A stretch of 64,000 nucleotides of DNA from Streptomyces megasporus (GCF_000718985.1 NZ_JODL01000020.1:50996-114995), one strand, 5' to 3'; positions 15,709-24,581 are shown, counted from the first letter of the stretch. Notes: generated by a model not told the origin, from the sequence alone. Numbers and translations: made by a program.

Positions 15709-16632
15709 TCAGGAGACGTCGATCACGATCTTGCCCCGGGCGCGACCGGACTGGCTGAGCCGCCACGCCTCGGCGGCCTCGACCAGCGGCACCGCCTTGT
15801 CCACGCCGACCGTCAGCTTCCCGGCGTCGGCGAGGTCGGCCAGCGCGGTCAGGTCGTCCCGGTCGGGCCGGACGAACAGGTAATCCCCGCCCTTGGCCAT
15901 CACCTCGGTGTCGACGATCGACAGCACCCGGGAGGAGTCGCGCAGCACCCGCTGCGAGACGTCCACCGCGTCGCCGCCGACGAAGTCGAACGCCGCGTCC
16001 ACCCCGTCGGGCGCCAGCGCGCGGACCCGGTCCGCCAGCCCCTCGCCGTACGTCACCGGCTCGGCGCCCAACTCCCGCAGGAAGCCGTGGTTGCGCTCAC
16101 TGGCGGTGCCGATCACCCGGGCGCCGCGGGCGACGGCGATCTGCACGGCCAGCGAGCCCACGCCGCCGGCCGCGGCGTGCACCAGCACCGTGTCGCCCTC
16201 GCCGACCTCCAGCCGCTTCAGCGACTGGTACGCGGTGAGTCCTGCCAACGGCAGTCCCGCCGCCTGCTGCCAACTCAGCGCGGCGGGCTTGCGGGCCAGG
16301 GTCCGCACCGGCGCGGCGACCAGTTCCGCGTAAGTGCCGTTCTGCGCCCAGTCCTTGCGGAGATACCCGATCACCTCGTCGCCGGGAGCGAACTCCTTCG
16401 CGTCGAACCCGGTCCGCTCCACGACGCCCGCCACGTCCCAGCCCGGGATCAGCGGGAAGTGCGTGTCGAGGACCGCGTCGAGGTAGCCCGCGCCGACCTT
16501 CCAGTCCACCGGGTTCACCCCGGCCGCCTTCACCCGCACCAGCACCGCGTCCGGTCCGAGCCTGGGCTCGGGCAGGTCCATCAGCGTCAGGTCGTCCGGT
16601 CCACCGTGGTTCTTCAGAGCGATTGCCTTCAT
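15709..16632 (-). CDS. NADP-dependent zinc-less alcohol dehydrogenase / quinone oxidoreductase
   Basis: A 307-residue medium-chain dehydrogenase/reductase. The N-terminal GroES-like domain starts MKAIALKNHGGPDDLTLMDL and has VKAAGVNPVDWKVGAGYL; the nucleotide-binding domain has VLVHAAAGGVGSLAVQIAVA (GxxGxxG type), and the C-terminus is SQSGRARGKIVIDVS. The catalytic zinc ligands are absent, which is typical of the QOR/zeta-crystallin subgroup that reduces quinones or enones with NADPH. ATG at 16630-16632 is preferred over an in-frame codon 11 residues upstream because family members start MKAI. It is convergent with the VOC gene. Confidence 0.9.
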   Translation of the reverse strand: MKAIALKNHGGPDDLTLMDLPEPRLGPDAVLVRVKAAGVNPVDWKVGAGYLDAVLDTHFPLIPGWDVAGVVERTGFDAKEFAPGDEVIGYLRKDWAQNGTYAELVAAPVRTLARKPAALSWQQAAGLPLAGLTAYQSLKRLEVGEGDTVLVHAAAGGVGSLAVQIAVARGARVIGTASERNHGFLRELGAEPVTYGEGLADRVRALAPDGVDAAFDFVGGDAVDVSQRVLRDSSRVLSIVDTEVMAKGGDYLFVRPDRDDLTALADLADAGKLTVGVDKAVPLVEAAEAWRLSQSGRARGKIVIDVS

Positions 16633-16774
16633 GCTCCGCACAACTTCCCCGACCGGGCTGATCATTCCTGCCGCTGCTCCGTACGGTCCCCGACGCCGGC
16701 CGCGTCCGCGCCGCTCGGGTGGCGGACCGGTCCCAGGCGACCGGGGCGTCGTCGGTCCGCCCGGTGGGCCCGCC

Positions 16775-17419
16775 CTACGAAGTGCCCGGTGCGACCGGGC
16801 GGGGCACCGCGACGGCGACGGCCGCCAGGTAACCGTCCGGGGCCTCGACGTCGGTGAGCGTCCAGCCGGGAACCTCGGCGGGCACCGCGAGACTGCCGAC
16901 GTAGGTGACCGAGGGCTCCTCGCCCAGGCCGGTACCGGTGCCCTTGAGGTACGCCTCCTTCCGGGTCCAGCAGCGGGCGAAGGCCACCGGACGGTCGGCG
17001 GACGGCAGCGCGCCGATCTCGGCCCGCTCGCGCGGATGGAGGGCGCGGACGGTCTCGGCGACGACGGCGGCCGTGGGGATCCCCTCGACGTCGACTCCCA
17101 CGGGGGCGTCGTCGAAGGCGAGCAGCACCACGTCGCCCGTGTGGGAGAGCGAGAAGTGCACCGGGTTGCCGGGCACGGCGGGACGGCCGTGCGGTCCGCC
17201 GCACAGCGGGCACGGCTCGCGCGTCAGGGGGACGGCGGCCGGGTCGGTGCCCAGGAGCGCGGCGAGTTCGACGCGCAGGGCCGTGTGGGCGACCCGGTAG
17301 CGGTCGCGGTCGGCCTCGTGGACGAACGCCGCGCACCGGGCGCGCTCCTCCTCCGAGAGGACCGCGCCGGCGCGCGCGTCGGCCGCGTGCTCGGACACCC
17401 GCAGTACGTGCAGTTTCAC
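16775..17419 (-). CDS. Sfp-type 4'-phosphopantetheinyl transferase
   Basis: A 214-residue Sfp/HetI-type enzyme that transfers phosphopantetheine from CoA to carrier-protein serines. Visible motifs: PCPLCGGPHGRPAVPG, VHFSLSHTGDVVLLAF, VGVDVEGIP (Mg-binding aspartate and glutamate), and WTRKEAYLKGTGTGLGEEPS. GGAGGAA precedes the GTG start at 17417-17419. The protein stands alone with no polyketide or peptide synthetase nearby, so it probably modifies carrier proteins encoded elsewhere in the genome. Confidence 0.92.
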   Translation of the reverse strand: MKLHVLRVSEHAADARAGAVLSEEERARCAAFVHEADRDRYRVAHTALRVELAALLGTDPAAVPLTREPCPLCGGPHGRPAVPGNPVHFSLSHTGDVVLLAFDDAPVGVDVEGIPTAAVVAETVRALHPRERAEIGALPSADRPVAFARCWTRKEAYLKGTGTGLGEEPSVTYVGSLAVPAEVPGWTLTDVEAPDGYLAAVAVAVPRPVAPGTS

Positions 17420-17733
17420 GACTTCCTCCGGTGCGCGGTGGGGCGATGGTGACGGTTCGGGGACGGCCGGGACGCGTGAGTGCGCCGACGTGGCGCCCCC
17501 GGTGTTCCGCCCCCACTATCCCGGACCCGGCCGCCTCCGGCACCGGTTCCCCCTCGGTTCCGGCAAACCACCGGTCGCCCCGCGCTCACCCGTCGCCGCC
17601 GGGCGCGTGGCGGGCCGTGTACTCGGCGAACGGCGCGATGCCGACCTCGGCGCGGGGCGGTGACAGAAGGGGCCGAAGCCGCGAGAACGGACCCACGCGC
17701 TCCGGCCCCCGCTCCGTTCCGCGCCCCCCCGGT
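17420..17733. other. Intergenic region, no gene seen
   Basis: These 314 bases lie upstream of the phosphopantetheinyl transferase and downstream of the decayed dehydrogenase. Frames open here are low-complexity Arg/Pro/Gly shadows. No hairpin terminator or promoter could be supported. Confidence 0.5.
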
Positions 17734-18323
17734 TCAGGCGGTGAAGCCGCCGTCCACGGCGATGGAGGCCCCGGTGACGTACCGGCCGCCGGGTCCGGCC
17801 GGATGCGCCACCGTCGCGGCGACCTCCTCCGGCTTCCCGTAGCGCCCCAGCGCCGTGAGGCCGCTCTGGTATTCGGCGTTCGGCCCGTCCGCCGGGGTTC
17901 ATCTCGGTGTCGATCGGGCCGGGGTGGACGAGGTTGACGGTGATGCCGCGCGGGCCGAGTTCCCTGGCCAGGGCTTTGGTCAGGCCGGTCAGGGCGGCCT
18001 TGCCGGTGGCGTGGAGGGACGCGCCGGGGAAGGCGACGCGCTCGGCCATGCAGCTCCCGATCGTGACGATCCGTCCGCCCTCCCCCAGGTGGGCGGCGGT
18101 GGCCTGGCAGGCCAGGTAGGGGGCGCGGACGTTGACGTGGAGCACCCGGTCGACGTCCTCGGCCGCGATCTCCTCGATCGGGGCCATGACTCCGGTCCCG
18201 GCGTTCACCAGGATGTCCAGGCGCCCGAACTCCGCCACGGTGGTCTCCACGGCGGCGCGGACGGCGGCCGGATCGGCGTTGTCCGCGTGGATCGCCCGGG
18301 CCCGGCGGCCGGCGGCGTTCGGG
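17734..18323 (-). pseudogene. Decayed SDR family oxidoreductase
   Basis: The middle of a short-chain dehydrogenase is clear: AAVETTVAEFGRLDILVNAG, DRVLHVNVRAPYLACQA, GGRIVTIGSCMAERVAFPG and ARELGPRGITVNLVHPGPI. Three defects mark it as a pseudogene. The N-terminal Rossmann TGxxxGIG region is missing, because the frame runs into the promoter of the kinase gene. The catalytic tyrosine of YxxxK is a histidine (SLHATGKAALTGL). After DTEMNP (17888-17898) the frame is lost by one base, and the expected tail, including VTGASIAVDGGFTA, continues in another frame to the stop at 17734-17736. N-terminal loss probably came from a deletion next to the kinase gene. Confidence 0.8.
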
Positions 18324-18369
18324 CACGGCGTTCGGCGGATCGGTGACGCGGTCCCTATGCTCGGGCCCC

Positions 18370-19314
18370 ATGACGCCCGAGGAGTTGGTGCCGCCCGCGT
18401 TGCCCGTCGTCCGCACCGTCTCCGGCTACCCGGGCGGGCGGCAGTGGCTGGGCCGGCTGCCGGAACTGGTACGGGAGTTGCTGGAGCGCTGGGACTTGAC
18501 GCCCGGCAGGCCGTACGCCGGGGGAAGCTGCTCGTGGGTGGCGCCGGTGCGGCGGGCCGGCGGCTCGGACGCCGTGCTCAAGGTGAGTTGGCCGCACCCG
18601 GAGGCGGCCGGGGAGGGCGAGGCGCTGCGGCTGTGGGACGGGCGGGGCGCCGTGCGTCCGTACGAGCACGACGCCGGGCGGTACGCCCTGCTGCTGGAGC
18701 GCTGCGCGCCCGGCACCGAGTTGGGGGACGCCGCCGAACTCCCGGTCGAGGAGCGGTTGGTGGCCGGGGTCGGGCTGCTGCGCGAACTGTGGAACGTGCC
18801 CGTGCCGCCAAAGACGGGCCTGGACCGGATGGCGGACGTGACCGCCGCATGGGCGGCGCTCGCCGAGGAGCGCATGGACCGGCTGCGGCCTCCGGGCTTC
18901 GATCCCTCCCTGGTGGCGCTGGGGGTGCGGCTGCTGCGCGAGTTGCCCGCGTCGGCCGGCCGCGAGGCCGTGGTGCACGGTGACCTCAACCCCGGCAATG
19001 TGCTGGCCGCCGGGCGGCGGCCCTGGTTGGCGATCGACCCCAAGCCGATGGTGGGAGACCCGCTGTACGACCCCTGGCCGCTGATCGAGCAGATCGACGC
19101 CCCGTTCGGCCGGCCCGTCCCCCGGTCGGTGGTCGCCGCGCGGTCCGCGCTCGTCGCCGGCGTGCTCGGCGCGGACGTGGTGCGGCTCCAGGCGTGGGCG
19201 GCGGCGCGGCGCGTGGAGTCGGCGCTGTGGGCGGTGGCCGAGCGGGACGACCTCGACGCCGGTGTCTCGATGATGCGTCAGGTGCGGACGTTGGCGGACC
19301 TCGCCGGGCTGTGA
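18370..19314 (+). CDS. Aminoglycoside/hydroxyurea phosphotransferase family kinase (APH(6)-like)
   Basis: A 314-residue kinase-fold protein. The N-lobe carries SDAVLKVSWPHPEAAGEGEA with the ATP-binding lysine; the catalytic loop is VVHGDLNPGNVLAAGRRPWL (HGDxxxxN), and the metal-binding segment LAIDPKPMVGDPLYDPW follows. The IDPKP and PWPLIEQ features match the streptomycin-6-kinase / hydroxyurea phosphotransferase family. Its true substrate is unknown and it need not confer resistance. The ATG at 18370 is preceded by TATGCT eight bases upstream and no ribosome site, so the transcript may be leaderless. Confidence 0.88.
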   Translation: MTPEELVPPALPVVRTVSGYPGGRQWLGRLPELVRELLERWDLTPGRPYAGGSCSWVAPVRRAGGSDAVLKVSWPHPEAAGEGEALRLWDGRGAVRPYEHDAGRYALLLERCAPGTELGDAAELPVEERLVAGVGLLRELWNVPVPPKTGLDRMADVTAAWAALAEERMDRLRPPGFDPSLVALGVRLLRELPASAGREAVVHGDLNPGNVLAAGRRPWLAIDPKPMVGDPLYDPWPLIEQIDAPFGRPVPRSVVAARSALVAGVLGADVVRLQAWAAARRVESALWAVAERDDLDAGVSMMRQVRTLADLAGL

Positions 19315-19353
19315 CCGTCCGGCCCCACCGGTCTCCCTCCCCCGCCGTGCCGG

Positions 19354-20298
19354 TCATGCCAGGGCGGGTTCCTCCAGGGTCAGGACGCACGCGTCGGCGT
19401 CCAGGGTCGCGGGCACGCCCAGCGGGAGGGTGAGGGTCGAGGGGCCGTGGCCGAAGCCCATCTCCTCCACCACGGGGACGCCCAGCGGGGCGAGCCGGTC
19501 CAGCAGCACCTCGCGGATCTCCTCGTAGGGGCCGCAGTCGTGCCAGGAGCCCAGTACGACGCCCGTCACGCCGTCCAGCGCTCCGGAGCGCAGCAGGTGG
19601 GTGAGGTGGGCGTCGACGCGGTACGGCCTCTCCCCCACGTCCTCCAGCAGCAGGATGCCGCCGCCGTCCGGGCAGGCGGGCAGCCGTCCGCGGACGCCGA
19701 GTTCGCCCGCCAGCAGGGACAGGCAGCCGCCGAAGGTGGTGCCGCGGGCGCGGCCGGGCACCAGGGTGCGGGCGCCGGGCGAGGTGATCTCGGTGACCGT
19801 CTCCGGCGCGAGGAGGGTGCGGCGCAGGTGGTCCTGGGTCGCGGCGTCCTTGAGGAAGGAAACGGTGGCGGGCATCGGGCCGTGCAGTCCGGCCAGGCCC
19901 AGGCGGTCGGCGATGGCCCGGTGGAGCGCGGTGAGGTCGCTGTAGCCGACGAACACCTTGGGGCCGGCCGCCCGCAGCGCCTCCCAGTCCACCAGGTCCA
20001 CCATCCGCTGGGCGCCGTAGCCGCCGCGCGCGGCGAGGACCGCCGTGACGGTGGGGTCGCACCAGGCGTCGACGAGGTCGCGGGCGCGGTCGGCGTCGGT
20101 GCCCGCGAGGTGGTCCAGGTGCGGGTGGACGTCGAGGACGTGCGGCATGACGACCGGGTCCAGGTCCCAACCGCGCAGGACGTCCACGCCGGCGTCCAGC
20201 CGCTCGCGGAGCACCGGCCCGCTGGGCGCCACGATCGCCACCCGGTCGCCGGGGCGCGGCCGTCGGGGTCGGACGAGGGGGCGTGCGGCGGGGCTCAT
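19354..20298 (-). CDS. LD-carboxypeptidase (peptidase S66, LdcA-like)
   Basis: A 314-residue cytosolic serine peptidase. The N-terminus has RPGDRVAIVAPSGPVLRERL, then LAARGGYGAQRMVDLVDWEA and FVGYSDLTALHRAI, where the serine of GYSD is the nucleophile; GLHGPMPATV follows, and the C-terminal domain has GGILLLEDVGERPYRVD and FGHGPSTLTLPLGVPATL, which supply the Glu and His. S66 enzymes cut the terminal D-alanine from murein tetrapeptides during recycling. Its ATG overlaps the S9 peptidase stop by four bases (ATGA), implying coupled translation in a peptidase operon. Confidence 0.92.
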   Translation of the reverse strand: MSPAARPLVRPRRPRPGDRVAIVAPSGPVLRERLDAGVDVLRGWDLDPVVMPHVLDVHPHLDHLAGTDADRARDLVDAWCDPTVTAVLAARGGYGAQRMVDLVDWEALRAAGPKVFVGYSDLTALHRAIADRLGLAGLHGPMPATVSFLKDAATQDHLRRTLLAPETVTEITSPGARTLVPGRARGTTFGGCLSLLAGELGVRGRLPACPDGGGILLLEDVGERPYRVDAHLTHLLRSGALDGVTGVVLGSWHDCGPYEEIREVLLDRLAPLGVPVVEEMGFGHGPSTLTLPLGVPATLDADACVLTLEEPALA

Positions 20299-22301
20299 TC
20301 GGTCAGCTCCAGTGCGGGGACGTCCGGGCGCTCGAAGCCGAACACCTGGGCGTAGAGGGAGAGTTCGGCCTCGACGGCCCGGGTGATGGTCTCCGCCCTG
20401 CGGAAGCCGTGGCCCTCGCCCTCGAAGGCGAGGTAGGCGTGCGGCACCCCGCGCCCGGCGACCTCGGCCAGGAAGCGGTCGCACTGGGCGGGCGGGCAGA
20501 TCACGTCGTCCAGGCCCTGGAGGAGCAGGAACGGCGTGGTGACGCGGTCGGCGTGGTGGACGGGCGAGCGGTCGCGGTAGCGGTCGGGGTGCTCCTCCAG
20601 GCGGCCGACGAGGGAGATCAGGTACCGCGACTCGAAGTCGTGGGTCTCGCCGGTCGCCCAGCCCGCCGGGTCCAGGATGGGGTAGGCGATCGTCCCGCAG
20701 GCGTACAGGCCCTCGGTCAGCGGCGAGGTGAGGGAGACGGCGGTGGTCCAGCCGCCCGCGCTGCCGCCGCGTATGGCGAGCCGGGCGGGGTCGGCGGTGC
20801 CCTCCCGCGCCAGGGCCCGGGCGACGGCGGCGCAGTCCTCGACGTCGACCACGCCCCACTGTTCCCGCAGGCGCTCGCGGTAGGCGCGGCCGTAGCCCGT
20901 CGAGCCCCCGTAGTCGACCTCGACGACGCCGATGCCGCGCGAGGTGAAGTAGGCGATCTCCAGGTCCATGGCGGACTCCGTCCGCCCGGTGGGGCCGCCG
21001 TGGACCCAGACGACGTACGGGGGCAGTTCGCCGTCGGGGGCTCGGTGCCCGGGGTTGCGCGGCGGGCGGAGCCGGGCGTGGACCTCGCGTCCGTCGGGGC
21101 CGTGGAAGACGCGCTCCTCGGGCTCGGGGAGGTAGGCGGGGTCCACGGGGTCGGTGTGCGCGGCGCCGACGACCAGGGTGTGGCCGGTGTGGACGTCCAG
21201 CTCCACCACCTCGTGGCCGCGGCAGGGGCCCGCGGCGACGCCGATGACGCGGGCGCCCGCGGAGGCCAGCGTCGGGGCCCACTCGGTCCAGGGGCCGGGG
21301 GTGTCGGCCAACTCGCCGGTGGCCGGGTCCAGGATGCCCAGGCGTGGGGAGCCGACTCCGTGGAGGACGGCGATCAGGCCGTTCTCCAGCGGTTCGAACC
21401 ACTGGTGGCCGATCTTCCACAGCGGTCCGCCGAACTCCTCCGGGCGGGGGCAGAGGTTGGCGCCCCCGCCGGTCGCGTCGGCGTCCAGGCGGTACAGGTT
21501 CCACCAGCCGCTCGCGTCCCCGGCGTACAGCAGCGCGCCATCCGTCGCCCAGCCGACCTGGGCGATCGACTCGTCGGCGCCGCCGGCGACGGGCCGCGCG
21601 CCGGTCAGGACGCCGTCGTCGGCGACGTCGGCGAGGCGGACCACCGTGCCGTCCCAGGGCATCCGCGGGTGGTCCCAGGCCAGCCACGCCGCGCGCCGCC
21701 CGTCCGGGGAGAGCCGGGGGCCGGTGACGAAGCGGTCGGCGCCGTCGGTCAACTCCCGCACCCGGGCGCGGTCGTCGGCGGCCGAGCCGTCCAGGGGGAC
21801 GGCGGCGAGCACCCGGCGCACGTCGGTGGGGCGAGGGCCGGTGAACTCCTCCAGCACGCACCACACCTCGCCCCGCTCCGGCAGCACCACCGGGTCGGCC
21901 CAGCGCAGGCCCTCGCCGACCGGGGAGAGGGGGGTGAGCGGGCGGGGGGCGGCGCCGGGGGCGTCCGGCTCGACGAGGTACATCCGCTGGTCCGGGTGGT
22001 GGACGAAGACCACCAGCGGCCCGCCGTCCTCGCGCGCCGCCCCCGCCCACGGCCGGCCGCCGTACTCGATCACCCGGCTGCGGACGTTCCACGGCTCGGG
22101 GAGGACGGACTCGGCCGGCCCGGTGTCGTAGGGGCGCAGCCGCATCAGGGCCCGGCGTCCGCCCTCGGCCGGGCGGGGTTCGGTCCACCACACCTCCTGG
22201 CCGACGGTGCCCACGTACTCGGGGCGGCCGTCGTGCGCGGCGACCAGGCGGGCGTCGATCGGGGACGTCCAGGTGCCGTAGGGGGCGGTGACGGGCGTCA
22301 T
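20295..22301 (-). CDS. S9 family prolyl-oligopeptidase-type peptidase
   Basis: A 668-residue two-domain serine peptidase. The N-terminal 400 residues have the repeated-strand pattern of a beta-propeller (for instance RLSPDGRRAAWLAWDHP and GWATDGALLYAGDASGWWNL). The C-terminal alpha/beta-hydrolase has IRGGSAGGWTTAVSL (nucleophile in GGSAGG), GLDDVICPPAQCDRFL (Asp) and GEGHGFRRAETITRAV (His). DAP2-type enzymes trim short peptides. It is coupled to the LD-carboxypeptidase at its 3' end and follows the M20 gene after about 120 bases. No signal peptide is visible, so it should be cytosolic. Confidence 0.92.
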   Translation of the reverse strand: MTPVTAPYGTWTSPIDARLVAAHDGRPEYVGTVGQEVWWTEPRPAEGGRRALMRLRPYDTGPAESVLPEPWNVRSRVIEYGGRPWAGAAREDGGPLVVFVHHPDQRMYLVEPDAPGAAPRPLTPLSPVGEGLRWADPVVLPERGEVWCVLEEFTGPRPTDVRRVLAAVPLDGSAADDRARVRELTDGADRFVTGPRLSPDGRRAAWLAWDHPRMPWDGTVVRLADVADDGVLTGARPVAGGADESIAQVGWATDGALLYAGDASGWWNLYRLDADATGGGANLCPRPEEFGGPLWKIGHQWFEPLENGLIAVLHGVGSPRLGILDPATGELADTPGPWTEWAPTLASAGARVIGVAAGPCRGHEVVELDVHTGHTLVVGAAHTDPVDPAYLPEPEERVFHGPDGREVHARLRPPRNPGHRAPDGELPPYVVWVHGGPTGRTESAMDLEIAYFTSRGIGVVEVDYGGSTGYGRAYRERLREQWGVVDVEDCAAVARALAREGTADPARLAIRGGSAGGWTTAVSLTSPLTEGLYACGTIAYPILDPAGWATGETHDFESRYLISLVGRLEEHPDRYRDRSPVHHADRVTTPFLLLQGLDDVICPPAQCDRFLAEVAGRGVPHAYLAFEGEGHGFRRAETITRAVEAELSLYAQVFGFERPDVPALELTE

Positions 22302-22408
22302 CGGGTGGGCTCCTTGTGCGGCTCGTCGGAGTCGGGGGCGAGGGGTGGCGGCGTGGGCCGGAGGCCGGGCCCCGGTCCGGACCGGGGCCGGGCTCGGAGG
22401 GCGATCGC

Positions 22409-22438
22409 TCAGAGGTCGATCGCTCAGAGGTCGATCAG
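22409..22438. repeat. 15-bp tandem duplication across the M20 stop codon
   Basis: TCAGAGGTCGATC occurs at 22409 and again at 22424, in a 15-base register. The second copy encodes the last codons and stop of the M20 peptidase; the first is just downstream. This looks like a recent replication-slippage duplication with no effect on the protein. Confidence 0.75.
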
Positions 22439-23752
22439 GGCGCGGTCGAGCACCCGCACGCCGAAGTGCAGGGCCTCGACGGGGACGCGTTCGTCGACGC
22501 CGTGGAACATCGCCTGGTAGTTGAGGCCCTCGGGGAGCCTCAGCGGCGAGAACCCGTAGCCCACGATGCCCAGCGGGGCGAACTGCTTGGCGTCGGTGCC
22601 GCCCGTCATGCAGAACGGGACGACGTGGGCGTCGGGGTCGAAGTGCTCCAGGGACTCGCGCAGCACGGCGAAGGTGCGCGAGTCGACCGGCGCCTCGACG
22701 GCCGGTCCCCGGTGGTAGAACTCCCAGTCCACGTCGGGGCCGGTCAGTTCGTCCATGGTGGCGACGAACTCCTCCTCGGTGCCGGGGAGCATCCGCCCGT
22801 CCACGTACGCCGTGGCGGTGCCGGGGATGACGTTGATCTTGTAGCCGGCCTTGAGGCCGGTGGGGGCGGAGCTGTTGCGCACGGTCGCCTCGACCAGCTT
22901 GGCCGAGGGGCCGAGCTTGGCCAGCAGGGCGTCCACGTCGAAGTCGGGCGCGTCGAGGTCGGGGGCGTCCAGGCCGTTGAGGCGGGAGAGTTCGGTGAGG
23001 GCGGCCCGTACCGTCGGGGAGAGCCGCACGGGCCAGGTGTGCTCGCCGATCCGGTGCACCGCGGCGGCCAGCCGGCTGACCGCGTTGGCGTGGTTGACCT
23101 TGGAGCCGTGTCCGGCGCGTCCGGTGGCGGTGAGCTCCATCCAGGCGGTGCCCCGCTCGCCGGCCGCGACCGGGTAGAGCCGCAGGTCGCCGCCCGCGTG
23201 GAAGGTGTAGGCGCCGGACTCGCCGATGCCCTCGGTGCAGCCCTCGAAGAGTTCGGGGTGTTCCCGGGCGAGGAAGTCGGCGCCGTACTGGCCGGTGTCC
23301 TCCTCGTCGGCGGTGAAGGCGAGCACGATGTCGCGGCGGGGACGTGCCCCGGCCCGCGCCCAGGCGCGGACGGTGGCCAGGACCATCGCGTCGGCGTTCT
23401 TCATGTCGACCGCGCCGCGGCCCCAGACCACGCCGTCGCGGACCTCGCCGGAGAAGGGGTGGACGGTCCAGTCGGCGGGCTCGGCGGGCACCACGTCCAG
23501 GTGGCCGTGGACGAGCAGCGCTTCGGCGTCCGGGTCGGTGCCCTCGATGCGGGCGACGACGTTGGTGCGGCCCTCGACCTTCTCCAGCAGCTTCGGTTCG
23601 ATGCCGACGTCGGCCAGGCGTTCGGCGACGTACTCGGCCGCCTGCCGCTCCGTGCCGTCGCCGTTGCCGAGGTTGACGGAGTCGATGCGGATCAGGTCGG
23701 AGGTGAAGGCGACCGCCTCGTCGAGGGCCTGCCGGTCGATGCGCTCAGCCAT
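22424..23752 (-). CDS. M20/M25/M40 family metallo-hydrolase
   Basis: A 442-residue zinc peptidase/amidohydrolase. The metal motifs are LLVHGHLDVVPAEPADW (first His and Asp), WGRGAVDMKNADAMVLA (bridging Asp), FTADEEDTGQYGADFL (catalytic Glu-Glu) and FCMTGGTDAKQFAPLG near the C-terminus. The dimerisation insert has AGHGSKVNHANAVSRL. Family members are dipeptidases or acylases. The ATG at 23752 lies within the 3' end of the M55 gene (8-base overlap), so the two are translationally coupled. A longer N-terminal frame is rejected for Arg/Ser/Pro-rich sequence. The operon continues toward S9 and S66 genes. Confidence 0.93.
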   Translation of the reverse strand: MAERIDRQALDEAVAFTSDLIRIDSVNLGNGDGTERQAAEYVAERLADVGIEPKLLEKVEGRTNVVARIEGTDPDAEALLVHGHLDVVPAEPADWTVHPFSGEVRDGVVWGRGAVDMKNADAMVLATVRAWARAGARPRRDIVLAFTADEEDTGQYGADFLAREHPELFEGCTEGIGESGAYTFHAGGDLRLYPVAAGERGTAWMELTATGRAGHGSKVNHANAVSRLAAAVHRIGEHTWPVRLSPTVRAALTELSRLNGLDAPDLDAPDFDVDALLAKLGPSAKLVEATVRNSSAPTGLKAGYKINVIPGTATAYVDGRMLPGTEEEFVATMDELTGPDVDWEFYHRGPAVEAPVDSRTFAVLRESLEHFDPDAHVVPFCMTGGTDAKQFAPLGIVGYGFSPLRLPEGLNYQAMFHGVDERVPVEALHFGVRVLDRALIDL

Positions 23753-24581
23753 ACTGCTCCTCCACGGAGGACGAGACGACGGTGGTGACCGCCTTGAAGG
23801 TGCGGATGCCCTCGTACATGGACGGCGATGTGTAGGCCACGCGGCGCTCACCCGTCCGCTCCACGCCGGGGACGACGGTCGCCGCGCCGACCAGGTGCTC
23901 GGCGTCGAACTCGATCTCGATCGTGTGGGGTCGCGGCGGGGCGGGCTCGTGGCGGACGGCCAGCGCCACCGCCTCCTTCGCCGCGGCCTGGATGTCGGCG
24001 GCGGTGCGGGCAGGGGTGCGGCAGACGGCCGCGTAGCGCGAGACGTAGTCCTTGACGGCGACCCCGAGCGCGTTCGGCGCGTAGTCGCGGGCGTCGGCGC
24101 AGGTGCGGTCGTCGCCGGTGACGAGGATGACGGGGACGCCGAACTCGGCGGCCACGAGGGTGTTCAGCCGGCCCTCGCTCGCCCGTTCCCCGTCCACCCA
24201 CACACCGGTGATGGTGTTGGCGAGGTAGGTGTGGGCGAGGACGCCCTCGGTGCCCGCGCCGGTGTGGTAGCCGACGTAGGCGATGCCGTCCACGTCGCCG
24301 TACTGGATTCCCTCCATCATGCCGAGCGGCTTGTGGCGGCCGGTGAGCATCTGGGCGCGGTCGTCGAGCCGCTCCAGCAGCAGGTTCCGCATGCTCCAGT
24401 GCGCCTCGTTGATCAGCACCTCGTCCGCCCCGCCGGCGAAGAACCCGACGACCGCCGCGTTCACGTCGGAGGTGAACATCGGACGGCAGCGTTCCCACTG
24501 GGACGCCCCCGGCAGCACGTCGCCGGGCCAGGTCACGCCCGTGGCCCCCTCCATGTCCGCACTGATCAGGATCTTCGTCAT
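23745..24581 (-). CDS. M55 family D-aminopeptidase (DppA-like)
   Basis: A 278-residue self-compartmentalising zinc aminopeptidase of the DppA family. The N-terminal ISADMEGATGVTWPGD carries the first metal ligands (D-x-E), MFTSDVNAAVVGFFAGGADE and LINEAHWSMRNLL follow, then GVWVDGERASEGRLNTLVAA and LVTGDDRTCADARDYAPN. Bacillus DppA removes N-terminal D-amino acids from D-Ala-containing peptides. ATG at 24579-24581 fits the family start (MTKILISADMEG). First gene of the four-peptidase series. Confidence 0.92.
   Translation of the reverse strand: MTKILISADMEGATGVTWPGDVLPGASQWERCRPMFTSDVNAAVVGFFAGGADEVLINEAHWSMRNLLLERLDDRAQMLTGRHKPLGMMEGIQYGDVDGIAYVGYHTGAGTEGVLAHTYLANTITGVWVDGERASEGRLNTLVAAEFGVPVILVTGDDRTCADARDYAPNALGVAVKDYVSRYAAVCRTPARTAADIQAAAKEAVALAVRHEPAPPRPHTIEIEFDAEHLVGAATVVPGVERTGERRVAYTSPSMYEGIRTFKAVTTVVSSSVEEQYG

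Noticed and set aside
21385..21405. GGTTCGAACC-like string suggesting a tRNA T-arm
   Set aside because: It is inside the S9 peptidase coding sequence and no cloverleaf can be drawn.
20283..22520. Plus-strand open frame of 745 codons opposite the S9 peptidase
   Set aside because: Antisense to a protein with a full catalytic triad; the plus-strand product is a Gly/Val/Arg/Glu-rich shadow.
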